Assembly: GCA_026786335.1 (NCBI GenBank)
Contig: JAJAYG010000366.1
Coordinates: forward strand, 1 to 7,314
Direction: 5' to 3'
DNA: 7,314 bases
From: Chitinophagales bacterium
GTDB taxonomy: Bacteria > Bacteroidota > Bacteroidia > Chitinophagales > UBA10324
Shown: one piece after another, positions 1 to 6,591 of the stretch
Layout: each line of letters opens with the position of its first letter
Position numbering within the stretch: the stretch's first letter is position 1
The notes under the pieces: model-generated
The model's input: the letters and a program-made list of their open reading frames with translations, nothing else
Database searches by the model: none
What the model was told of the DNA's origin: nothing
Position numbers and translations under genes: made by a program

Positions 1-2
1 CC

Positions 3-923
3 TTCCTGCAATCGGCGGCAATATTAGAGGGTGCGCTTAAAAAATTCGTTGCTGCAAATAATTTAATTGATAGTGAGTTAATCATTTATTCCAACTGGGC
101 CGATTGGCGCGCATTGGCTGCAACACAAGTTTCTAAAAATGTGATTGCTGTGTCAAGAGCACACAATGCCGATGTGTATTTTGAACGCCATCCGAAATCT
201 TATCTACCGTTCAGGAAACTGCTCTTGGAAAATCTTGATGCCGTTTTCTTTATTTCTGAAAATGGAAAAGCATATACGGTTTCTAAAATGCTGGGGGGGC
301 TAAAAAAAGATTTACTGGTTGCAAGATTGGGGACTCCTTTTAAAGGAAGAAATCCTGATGCAGATGAAAAAGTATTGACAGTTGTTAGCTGTTCAAGAAT
401 GGATCGTGTAAAAAGAATAGATTTAATAGGTGATATTTTATGCAAGAGCAATTTGCCAATCAGGTGGATTCATTTTGGAGATGGTAATTCGAGAAATGAA
501 TTGGAAGTTTTGCGAAAGGAATGGATGAAAAAATTGCCGTCTCTTACCATCGAATTCATGGGCAATGTTTCGAATGAACAAGTAATGCAATTTTATCTTT
601 CACACCATGTTGATCTTTTCATTAACACAAGTGAATATGAAGGAATACCGGTGGCAATGATGGAAGCGATGTCAACCGGGATTCCTGTAATGGCTACCAA
701 TGCAGGTGGTGTAAATGAGTTGGTGAATGATGAAAATGGAAAACTGATTCAACAGCCGGTTAACATTGAAGAAGCAGCTAAGTGGTTGCATAAATTTTAT
801 TCTTTATCATCCGAAGAAAAAAAATTGAAACGGGAAAAAGCATTTGAAATGTGGAATAAAAATTTTAATGCAGCAATAAATTCTCTTGTGTTTGCAAAAG
901 AGTTGCTTGAATTGAAAAAATGA
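3..923 (+). CDS. GT4-family glycosyltransferase, 5' end cut off by window edge
   Basis: Likely a cytoplasmic, retaining glycosyltransferase of the GT-B fold that adds a sugar from a nucleotide-sugar donor to a growing surface glycan; donor and acceptor cannot be read. The frame is open from base 3, so the TTG at 114 is internal and the true start lies upstream. About 306 codons are visible; GT4 enzymes usually have 350-400 residues, so roughly 50-130 are missing. The visible part begins late in the N-terminal acceptor domain (SRAHNAD, about 153-173). The donor domain starts near 381 (VVSCSRMDRVKRID) and includes WIHFGDG (465-485). The classic EX7E motif lies at 639-665 (EGIPVAMME), followed by a GGVNEL loop near 708-725. 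The stop is TGA at 921-923. It converges on the next gene with only 14 bases between stops. A G7 run (293-299) followed by an A7 run (302-308) is unusual for this AT-rich DNA. The family call is firm; specificity is unknown. Confidence 0.93.
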   Translation, partial: FLQSAAILEGALKKFVAANNLIDSELIIYSNWADWRALAATQVSKNVIAVSRAHNADVYFERHPKSYLPFRKLLLENLDAVFFISENGKAYTVSKMLGGLKKDLLVARLGTPFKGRNPDADEKVLTVVSCSRMDRVKRIDLIGDILCKSNLPIRWIHFGDGNSRNELEVLRKEWMKKLPSLTIEFMGNVSNEQVMQFYLSHHVDLFINTSEYEGIPVAMMEAMSTGIPVMATNAGGVNELVNDENGKLIQQPVNIEEAAKWLHKFYSLSSEEKKLKREKAFEMWNKNFNAAINSLVFAKELLELKK

Positions 924-938
924 TTTGAGAATCTTTTC
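914..938. terminator. weak candidate bidirectional terminator between convergent genes
   Basis: The bases 922-925 (GATT) pair with 930-933 (AATC) around a four-base loop. An outer GAAAA (914-918) can pair with TTTTC (934-938) across a three-base bulge. The structure is entirely AT-rich apart from two G-C pairs, and it overlaps the 3' end of the left gene and the stop of the right gene. Its place between two converging genes is the main argument for it. The stem is weak and could be chance in AT-rich sequence. Confidence 0.2.
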
Positions 939-2014
939 TATGCCTTCAAAAACTGAATCAACCTATCATCAGCGATTTTATTGAGTTCCTTAACATAAAT
1001 AATTCCTTTCTCCGAAATTTCTTTTCTGTTTTCCAGAACCTGTAATGCCTGATTATAAATTGCTACCGCATTATCAAAATCTTCTACTACAAGCGCTTCC
1101 TTTAAATCAATATCAAAATCTAATATGCCGCTGTTGTATGCCGCCAAACATGGAACACCCATCATCAAACTTTCAGTAACCAATTGCCCCCAGCATTCAC
1201 TAAATGTTACATAGAAGTTAAGTGACATGGAGCCAACCAGATTTAAAAACTCACTGTGGTTTTCAAAATATTTATGCTGAACTATTCTGCTGTTTGATTT
1301 TAAATAATTGAGTTCATCCGTTTTTTTTACATGCACTTTTGCTTCAGAAAAAAGTAAAGCTGCTGCAACCTGATTATGAAAATTTTTTCGATAGTGTCCC
1401 GAACCCAGCACGCCAATGTGCAGTTCATCCTTTTCGAAATTTATTTTCGCAGGTTTAAGTTCTGGAGTTTTAAGTAAAAGGTGATGCGTGTTTAATTTTT
1501 GAAGCGAATAAAAAAGTTCAGCCATTCCCTTTTTTACGAAAGCCAGTTTTGTAATTTGTTTTGACGAGGTTATCTCGAGCAACCAATCGAGGTAGTCGCT
1601 TGCATCAAGACCATACTCCGTATTGCTTGACAATGAACCATGATAAATGAAAAGAATTTTCGCCGATAAATTTTTATGGGATTTAAGTGTGTGAATTAAA
1701 GTTTCGCAATATCGAGGCATGCCGCTAAAAACAATTGTTTCAAATTTTAAACCTGCAATTGCTTGCGCTATTTTTTTTAACTCGGCAACCGAATAAACAC
1801 TCTTGGAAAAATATTGAGGCAGCACAAGCGTATTCATCGGGAACAAACCGAGCGTAGCAGATTTTACACCCTGATAGTTATTACCGGTTACATCAGGACA
1901 AATTGCAAGCACAGAATAGTTGCTTCGAATTTTTTGTACCTGTTGAATAATTTCATCAACAGAAACTTTGACTCTCAATAAAATATGGCGCTGCTCGCGT
2001 AATTTTTTAAGCAT
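938..2014 (-). CDS. divergent GT-B (GT4-like) glycosyltransferase
   Basis: A protein of 358 residues, a usual length for a GT-B glycosyltransferase. The N-terminal half (about 1-190) is poorly recognisable; it holds an IFxGMPRY stretch near 93-101 in a slightly different form (IVFSGMPRY) and YHGS at 124-127, a position where acceptor-domain loops of GT-B enzymes often lie. The C-terminal half looks like a donor domain: it opens at about 197 (ELHIGVLGSGHYRKN) and carries the EX7E signature E273-x7-E281 inside FSECWGQLVTESLMMGVP, followed by SGILD. No signal peptide or membrane helix is evident. The ATG (2012-2014) lies inside the end of the upstream GT2 gene, giving an 8-base overlap, so translation is probably coupled. 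It is the last gene of the four-gene block. Cytoplasmic sugar transfer in polysaccharide assembly is inferred; the N-terminal half is too divergent to suggest an acceptor. Two A8 runs occur in the coding strand. Confidence 0.82.
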   Translation of the reverse strand: MLKKLREQRHILLRVKVSVDEIIQQVQKIRSNYSVLAICPDVTGNNYQGVKSATLGLFPMNTLVLPQYFSKSVYSVAELKKIAQAIAGLKFETIVFSGMPRYCETLIHTLKSHKNLSAKILFIYHGSLSSNTEYGLDASDYLDWLLEITSSKQITKLAFVKKGMAELFYSLQKLNTHHLLLKTPELKPAKINFEKDELHIGVLGSGHYRKNFHNQVAAALLFSEAKVHVKKTDELNYLKSNSRIVQHKYFENHSEFLNLVGSMSLNFYVTFSECWGQLVTESLMMGVPCLAAYNSGILDFDIDLKEALVVEDFDNAVAIYNQALQVLENRKEISEKGIIYVKELNKIADDRLIQFLKA

Positions 2015-3023
2015 GGTACTTCAGCATTTTACCCGATGATGAATTTTTTCTTTTGTATTGAAACAGGATGATAAAAGTATATTTCTTCCACAAACCCCAT
2101 GTTTTTTTCCGCAAAATTTTTTCCCTTAAATCTTTAACAACTGCATGATGAAAAAGAATTTGCTTTTTAAAAAACATTTCATTGAGAAAAATATTTTCAA
2201 ACAATAGAATTTGATTAGCAAGAAAATAAAACTTACCATGAATCTTCATCATGCATAACCAATCGCTGATCATTATCTGCTCAAATTTTTTTATTGAAAC
2301 GTCGGTGCCACCGCCGCCAAGATGTGTAATTGAAGTTACAGGATAGTAAATTACACTGTACCCATTTCTTCTAATAAGGTTTCCAAATACCACATCATCA
2401 CTGTAAAGAAAAATATCTTCATCTAAATAAAAACTCTTTTCAATCACTGTTTCTCTTTCCATCATTAAAAAAGCGCCGCAAAGCCAATCAACTTTTGATA
2501 TTTGAGAAAACCATTGCTCATCGCGCTGCTGAAACTTCTTCTTTATTCGGTACCCAAATAATTTGATGTAAAACGGATTAGTCTGTAAGGTGTGCAACAT
2601 TGTTGCAGCACCCCAATAAAAACTTTTTTGCAAATCTCCCTTTACGTTATTCAACCTGCATCCAACAGCGCCGATATGCTCATTTGAATGTGTTTCAAAA
2701 TACTCAATGCATGAAGAAATGCAATTTGAATTCAGAATCGTATCGGGGTTCAAAAGCAAAACATATTTTCCCTTTGCCGCACGCAATCCAATATTATTCG
2801 CTTTGCAAAAGCCTGCATTGTATTCAAGTTTTATAACAGAAACATCAGGGAATTTTTCTCCAAGCAGAATTTGAATATCATTCCGCGAATGATTGTCAAC
2901 GATGATCACTTCTTTAGAAAGCGAATTTTCGAATTGCATTAATGATTGAAGGCATGGAATAAGAAAGCGCTCATCATTGGTGTTGACGATTATGATTGAG
3001 AGGATCGGTTGTTCGCTTTTCAT
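2007..3023 (-). CDS. GT2-family glycosyltransferase (rhamnosyltransferase-like)
   Basis: A 338-residue inverting glycosyltransferase of the GT-A fold, resembling the WbbL/rhamnosyltransferase-like branch of GT2. The N-terminus SIIIVNTND (9-17) leads into EVIIVDNHS (38-46), the nucleotide-binding strand. NAGFCKANN (69-77) and the metal-binding DXD equivalent LNPDT (91-95) follow. DWLCGAF (179-185), LDEDIFLYSDDV (200-211) and THLGGGG (233-239) are the second-half motifs typical of this branch; the acidic pair in SDD is the likely catalytic base region. The C-terminal tail (about 290-338) is rich in Lys and Arg with aromatic residues and may sit on the membrane surface near a lipid-linked acceptor (inference). 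The ATG at 3021-3023 overlaps the upstream methyltransferase stop by 4 bases (ATGA), and its own end overlaps the next gene by 8. Rhamnose is a common donor in the branch, but no dTDP-rhamnose genes are in the window, so the donor is unassigned. Confidence 0.92.
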   Translation of the reverse strand: MKSEQPILSIIIVNTNDERFLIPCLQSLMQFENSLSKEVIIVDNHSRNDIQILLGEKFPDVSVIKLEYNAGFCKANNIGLRAAKGKYVLLLNPDTILNSNCISSCIEYFETHSNEHIGAVGCRLNNVKGDLQKSFYWGAATMLHTLQTNPFYIKLFGYRIKKKFQQRDEQWFSQISKVDWLCGAFLMMERETVIEKSFYLDEDIFLYSDDVVFGNLIRRNGYSVIYYPVTSITHLGGGGTDVSIKKFEQIMISDWLCMMKIHGKFYFLANQILLFENIFLNEMFFKKQILFHHAVVKDLREKILRKKTWGLWKKYTFIILFQYKRKNSSSGKMLKYHA

Positions 3024-3946
3024 TTTACTTTTTGAATCCAGAAGCTTCCTGCTTTGGTAATTGCTGCAGGGTAAAAATCAAGTGCGCTTTTAATTTTTTC
3101 TTCATTCATTAACTGAAAATAGCGCCCAGCAAAAAGAATTTTAAATGAATTGTTGAATGAAAGAAAAGATTGAAGTATGTATTGCTCATTCCAAAATCGA
3201 TGTTCTTTAATGATCCATTCTTCGGGATATTCCTCGGGTAAAAAAATATCATGGAAGTGAATGATTACACCGGCATTCAATTGTGGCAGCACCTGATCGA
3301 AATAATATTCCACATCGCTTCCTGCTTTTAAAACATGCGATGAGTCAATGAAGAGAATATCTCCGGCTTGCAGTTTTTGAAATTCGCTGATCGAAATTTT
3401 TTGCACTTCAGTTTCCAGTACTTTCTTCAATCCTTTAAATCCATTTTTTAAAATCTGATTTGTAAATGGTTCAATGCAAATTAAATCGCAACTCTTTCCC
3501 TCATTTTCATTTTCATTTATTGCCGTAGCAGAAAGTTTGGTGGAATTTCCTCCGCCCACTTCAATCATAAGCTTGGGTTTGTAATGGCGGATCATCCCGT
3601 AGAGTGCAACAGCATCCATACACATAAAGCCGCCGTTGTTCCAATAATATTCATAATCAACATTAGTTTTTTCGAATGAAAATTTTGAATACTCTGGTTT
3701 GAAGGTGCTGAAATAATTGAAGTGGCTGATTTGTTCAGCTTCATTTAAATCAAGAGCCGATAAATTTTTTGAGTCACTAAATAAATTCTTATCCAATGTC
3801 GAAGTATCGGGAACAGGATTGTAGAAATGATTATCATGTACATGAATTCCTTTCGATTGAAAATACTCAAACAAAGATTTATCATTCAGGATTCTGAGAA
3901 ACCATGGACTCTTATAAATTTTCTTCTTGATCCATTGCTTAATCAT
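3020..3946 (-). CDS. class I SAM-dependent methyltransferase, Methyltransf_24 type, with N-terminal extension
   Basis: A 308-residue protein with a Rossmann-type methyltransferase domain in its second half. Motif I is MIEVGGGNST (127-136), the SAM-binding glycine loop. CIEP (157-160) ends the second strand with the acidic residue that usually binds the SAM ribose. DILFIDSSH (196-204) and HFHDIFLP (230-237) are characteristic of Methyltransf_24 proteins. Residues 1 to about 105 form an extra region with a His/aromatic-rich stretch, GIHVHDNHFYNPVPDT (33-48), and YYWNNGGFMCMDA (100-112) just before the domain. From memory, similar proteins with an HFYxPxPDT stretch are common in bacterial glycan loci, but I know of no assigned reaction. 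O-methylation of a sugar is the likeliest role given two glycosyltransferases directly downstream; another small-group transfer is possible. The ATG (3944-3946) overlaps the upstream gene by 8 bases, and the stop overlaps the next start by 4. Confidence 0.86.
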   Translation of the reverse strand: MIKQWIKKKIYKSPWFLRILNDKSLFEYFQSKGIHVHDNHFYNPVPDTSTLDKNLFSDSKNLSALDLNEAEQISHFNYFSTFKPEYSKFSFEKTNVDYEYYWNNGGFMCMDAVALYGMIRHYKPKLMIEVGGGNSTKLSATAINENENEGKSCDLICIEPFTNQILKNGFKGLKKVLETEVQKISISEFQKLQAGDILFIDSSHVLKAGSDVEYYFDQVLPQLNAGVIIHFHDIFLPEEYPEEWIIKEHRFWNEQYILQSFLSFNNSFKILFAGRYFQLMNEEKIKSALDFYPAAITKAGSFWIQKVK

Positions 3947-4652
3947 TCGGGCGGCATTTAAACATCATAACAACATCGGTAAGGTTAGCAGAAAATTTTG
4001 GAAGCCGCGGTGCACTTTTCGAAAAAATATTTCTGAAATATGTGAGAAAGGGAATGTGATCAATAAATTCTCTGAGCGGATTTACTTTCCAAGGCGATTC
4101 ATATTCTTCAATCACATACCCCGCTTTCAAAATCATTTCTTTGGTGGTTTTTTGATTGAAGAATCGCAAATGTGTTTTGTCCATTACTCCGGTTTCTTCA
4201 TAATCAAAATTCCCAAAAAACATATTGAATCTTGAATCGGCATTGCTGATGTTTGGCAATGCGATAATCAGCAATCCGTTTTTGCCAAGAAACTTTTTCG
4301 AGTTTGCCAAAACTTTCCATGGATCATTCAAATGTTCGAGCACATGCTCAAACATGATGACATCAAATTTTTTATTACGCAGTTGCAGCCAAAAATCTTC
4401 GTGCTCAATATCTCCACAATATGATTCTTTCAAAAATGGTTTTGCTTCTTGCAATGCCTTTGCATTAATTTCAATTCCGGTTACTTCACAATTTTGTTTT
4501 TGAATCCACTCTGAAAAATCTCCCGAATGGCAACCTATTTCAAGCACTTGCTTTCCTTCGCCAATCCATTTTAAAATAATTTTTGATTCGAGCGGGAGGT
4601 CGCCCAACATTTGCCACTTGTGTTTGTATTGTAAATTCTCTTCGAAGATCAT
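3939..4652 (-). CDS. class I SAM-dependent methyltransferase (Methyltransf_23/11 type)
   Basis: A small stand-alone methyltransferase, 237 residues from the ATG at 4650-4652. VLEIGCHSGDF (36-46) is motif I, the SAM loop. GIEIN (59-63) carries the acidic residue after the second strand. EHVLEHLNDP (102-111) is the post-motif stretch typical of UbiG/UbiE-like enzymes, and ALPN (131-134) closes the following strand. The C-terminal third contains FGNFDYEETGVMDKTHLRFF, often seen in the Methyltransf_23 proteins of glycan loci. An in-frame GTG at 4680-4682 would add ten residues (247 in all); the frame has no ATG further upstream before a stop at 4752-4754. I chose the ATG because it is the commoner start codon and the extra ten residues show no family motif, but the longer form is possible. 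It is the first gene of the minus-strand block, so its promoter should lie just upstream. Sugar O-methylation is inferred from context. Confidence 0.88.
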   Translation of the reverse strand: MIFEENLQYKHKWQMLGDLPLESKIILKWIGEGKQVLEIGCHSGDFSEWIQKQNCEVTGIEINAKALQEAKPFLKESYCGDIEHEDFWLQLRNKKFDVIMFEHVLEHLNDPWKVLANSKKFLGKNGLLIIALPNISNADSRFNMFFGNFDYEETGVMDKTHLRFFNQKTTKEMILKAGYVIEEYESPWKVNPLREFIDHIPFLTYFRNIFSKSAPRLPKFSANLTDVVMMFKCRPND

Positions 4653-4838
4653 TGATTGAAATATAACCGCTTTCTGCGCCACGCAAGATAGTATGTAATT
4701 TAATCTTGATCTCTTATGAGAAACTGAGCTAAGCAGATACGCTGATTGATTTCATTTAAGAAAATGATTCAAAGAAAATTGCAGATGTTTGTACGAGAAT
4801 TATACAAAATCAAACTTTAAATTCTTCAACTTTAGAAA
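4653..4838. promoter_or_regulatory. divergent intergenic region, expected promoters for both flanking units
   Basis: This is the only non-coding stretch of any size in the window and separates two outward-facing units: the four-gene block on the left strand and the FkbM gene on the right. Both units need a promoter, and this is the only place for each within the window. It is strongly AT-rich. No Shine-Dalgarno-like sequence is visible before the FkbM start, and no riboswitch or extended operator palindrome stands out. The left limit becomes 4683 if the upstream GTG start of the methyltransferase is used. Confidence 0.5.
4658..4686 (-). promoter_or_regulatory. candidate Bacteroidota-type promoter for the four-gene block
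   Basis: On the minus strand, TTG (complement of 4684-4686) is followed by 18 bases and then TATATTTC (complement of 4658-4665). This is one base from the Bacteroidota -7 consensus TAnnTTTG, at close to the usual spacing. Transcription would then begin about at the ATG ending at 4652, leaving almost no leader and ruling out the GTG at 4682. The match is short and could be chance in AT-rich DNA. Confidence 0.25.
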
Positions 4839-5624
4839 TTGAAAAAACTACTAAAGAAAATATTCAATCAGTTTGAGGTTTTAGGACCGGTATCCAACTT
4901 TATTATCAATAGAAAATACCGGCGCTTTTATGAAAACTACAATGCTGAATTAAAATTATACAAGCAATTCGGCCGCATGAATCTTGTTTTTGATATTGGT
5001 GCGAACAAAGGAAACAAGGCAGACGTATTCAGTTCACTCAGCAAAAAAGTAATTTGTGTTGATCCTGATGAAAAAAATAATGAGATCCTTAATGCAAGGT
5101 TTCAATTCAATAAAAAAATTTCAATTGAATGTGTGGCTTTGAGCGATAAGGTGGGTGAAGAAACTTTTTACCTGCTTGAAGAAGGCGAACAGTTGAATAC
5201 TCTGAGTGAAAAGTGGAAACAGGTAATTGAATCGCCAAACAATCAGCGATTTGATGAGGCGAGAAATTTCAAGAAAAGTATTCCTGTTAAAACAAAGACA
5301 CTCGACGGACTCATTGCTGAATTCGGAAAACCCGATTATGTAAAGATTGATGTGGAAGGGTATGAACTGAAAGTTTTAAATGGCTTGAGTACAGCGCTTC
5401 CGATGATATCATTTGAGAGTAATCTCCCTGAGTTTATAGATGAAACATTCGAATGCATTGCAAAGCTTGATTCTCTAAGCACAACTTCTGTTTTCAACAT
5501 TTCGCGCGAGTTTAAATTTTTATTTGATGAATGGTTGCATGCAGATGCATTTAAAGAAAAATTTAAACTGACTGATCTTCATTCAAACACTATTGAAATT
5601 TATTGCAAGACTGTTTTGATGTGA
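4839..5624 (+). CDS. FkbM-family SAM-dependent methyltransferase
   Basis: A 261-residue protein of the FkbM family, whose members O-methylate sugar or polyketide hydroxyl groups. VFDIGANKGN (50-59) is the SAM loop, and ICVDPD (72-77) contains the acidic end of the second strand. The family hallmark is the pair KTKTLDGLI (151-159) and PDYVKIDVEGYELKVLNG (165-182). The N-terminus is Lys-rich with hydrophobic residues (KKLLKKIFNQF). The start is TTG: a TAG at 4833-4835 lies two codons upstream in frame, and the first ATG (4977) would fall only four residues before the SAM loop and delete the normal N-terminal region. The gene stands alone, facing away from the four-gene block and towards the GT2 gene on its right, with 28 bases between stops. 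A role in methylating the same glycan is inferred from location only. Confidence 0.9.
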   Translation: MKKLLKKIFNQFEVLGPVSNFIINRKYRRFYENYNAELKLYKQFGRMNLVFDIGANKGNKADVFSSLSKKVICVDPDEKNNEILNARFQFNKKISIECVALSDKVGEETFYLLEEGEQLNTLSEKWKQVIESPNNQRFDEARNFKKSIPVKTKTLDGLIAEFGKPDYVKIDVEGYELKVLNGLSTALPMISFESNLPEFIDETFECIAKLDSLSTTSVFNISREFKFLFDEWLHADAFKEKFKLTDLHSNTIEIYCKTVLM

Positions 5625-5664
5625 GATTTCAAGATCACCACTCAGGCAGAAATCATTTTTTTTT
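5625..5664 (+). terminator. candidate intrinsic terminator after the FkbM gene
   Basis: GATTTC (5625-5630) is an exact inverted repeat of GAAATC (5649-5654), with an 18-base loop, and is followed after one base by a run of nine T (5656-5664). This gives a short stem and a U-tract in the right order for rightward transcripts leaving the FkbM gene. The stem is only six pairs with two G-C pairs, the loop is long, and the T run is also the lysine-coding tail of the converging gene, so the fit may be partly fortuitous. Confidence 0.3.
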
Positions 5665-6591
5665 CTTTTCAGGAAAAATTGCTTTGCGAATTGCATTTCT
5701 AAATCTGTAACCTGTTGTTCGCCATGATTTAGCGTTCTTGCCATATTGATAAGGAAGGGATTTAATTCCCATAGAGAAGAATTGTAAAACATTTCGCTGT
5801 TTCAGGTTTTCAAATGCAAGAAACTCGAGATGATCTGCTCTGTGCAATGCAATTGAACTTCGGTAATCAGCACTCAAAACTTTTGATAAGTTATCAATGT
5901 TGTAAAGAAGATTTTTCGATTTATACATTACATCTTTCTCTGCGCTTATAATTCCACCTTCATGAATGCGGTAAACAGAAGCGGGATAATCAAGGTATCC
6001 GAAATCGCCATGTAAACTCAGCAACCCTTCCATCGCAATATCGAGATTGTAAATAATTCTCATCCATTCAGGCAATGGGCTGGGTAACGCATTGGATCTT
6101 AAAAGCCAGGTTGACGGTGAAGCAATTGCAAAATTATTCAGCATCCATTTGAAAGAATGTTTAGTTGGTCGCGCAGAATTGATCATTAAATTATTCAGTA
6201 ATTGATCACCATTTCTCATCACAAAATTATTCGTGTAACACAATGAACATTCTTTATTCTTCTCGAGAAAGTCAACTTGCTTTTGAAGTTTTAATGGATC
6301 AATCCAATAATCGTCGCCATCACAAATTGCAATGTATTCTCCGGTGCAGGCAAGTAAGGTTTGATCAAGGTTTGCAAATACTCCAATGTTATTCTGATTG
6401 CAGATCAACTTTATTTTTTCGGGATTCTTTTTTTTAAAATCAAGCAAAATATTTCTGGTATTGTCGGTAGAACAATCTTCACCAACAACAATTTCAAAAT
6501 CGAAATTTGTTTGTTGCATGAGAAAACTATCCAATGCCTTTGCAATAAATGATTCGTGATTATAAGTGATGCAGCAGATACTAACCTTCAT
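5653..6591 (-). CDS. GT2-family glycosyltransferase
   Basis: A 312-residue GT-A-fold glycosyltransferase. The start VSICCITYNH (3-12) is the usual first strand of GT2 enzymes. VVGEDCSTDNT (35-45) is the nucleotide-binding acidic region, followed by NQNNIG (65-70). ICDGDDYWIDP (89-99) contains the metal-binding DXD-type motif, followed by KLQKQVDFLE. ASPSTWLLR (157-165) and YRIHEGGIIS (207-216) are typical of the second half of this subgroup. No membrane helix is evident; the basic C-terminal tail ends in four lysines. Its ATG (6589-6591) overlaps the stop of the acetyltransferase gene by 4 bases (ATGA), so it is probably translated with it. That coupling makes it a reasonable candidate for transferring the amino sugar made by the two upstream genes, though the motifs do not reveal the donor. 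The coding strand contains an A8 run and ends in an A9 run directly before the stop. Confidence 0.93.
   Translation of the reverse strand: MKVSICCITYNHESFIAKALDSFLMQQTNFDFEIVVGEDCSTDNTRNILLDFKKKNPEKIKLICNQNNIGVFANLDQTLLACTGEYIAICDGDDYWIDPLKLQKQVDFLEKNKECSLCYTNNFVMRNGDQLLNNLMINSARPTKHSFKWMLNNFAIASPSTWLLRSNALPSPLPEWMRIIYNLDIAMEGLLSLHGDFGYLDYPASVYRIHEGGIISAEKDVMYKSKNLLYNIDNLSKVLSADYRSSIALHRADHLEFLAFENLKQRNVLQFFSMGIKSLPYQYGKNAKSWRTTGYRFRNAIRKAIFPEKKKK

Noticed and set aside
114..116. TTG as the real start of the left-hand GT4 gene
   Set aside because: The frame is open to base 3, and the upstream residues (LIIYSNWADWRALAATQ) read like the acceptor domain of a GT4 enzyme, so the gene continues past the window edge.
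200..451. Open frame of 83 codons on the minus strand inside the GT4 gene
   Set aside because: It lies wholly antisense to a gene with clear GT4 motifs, and its translation shows no domain.
2600..2836. Open frame of 78 codons on the plus strand inside the GT2 gene
   Set aside because: It is antisense to well-conserved GT2 motifs; the product is low-complexity with no recognisable feature.
3927..4503. Two plus-strand open frames opposite the first methyltransferase gene
   Set aside because: They mirror the coding bias of the real gene on the other strand and have no motif or plausible start context.
4779..4806. TTGCAG, 19 bases, TATACA as a sigma70-type promoter for the FkbM gene
   Set aside because: The match to the enterobacterial consensus is poor, and Bacteroidota promoters follow a different pattern. 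No better candidate was found on this strand.
5536..5552. Near-palindromic TGCATGCAGATGCA sequence near the end of the FkbM gene
   Set aside because: It is imperfect, lies within coding sequence (WLHADAF) and does not recur elsewhere in the window.
5583..5792. Minus-strand open frame of 69 codons spanning the FkbM/GT2 convergent end
   Set aside because: It is an alternate frame of the GT2 C-terminal region running into the FkbM 3' end, with no homology signs.
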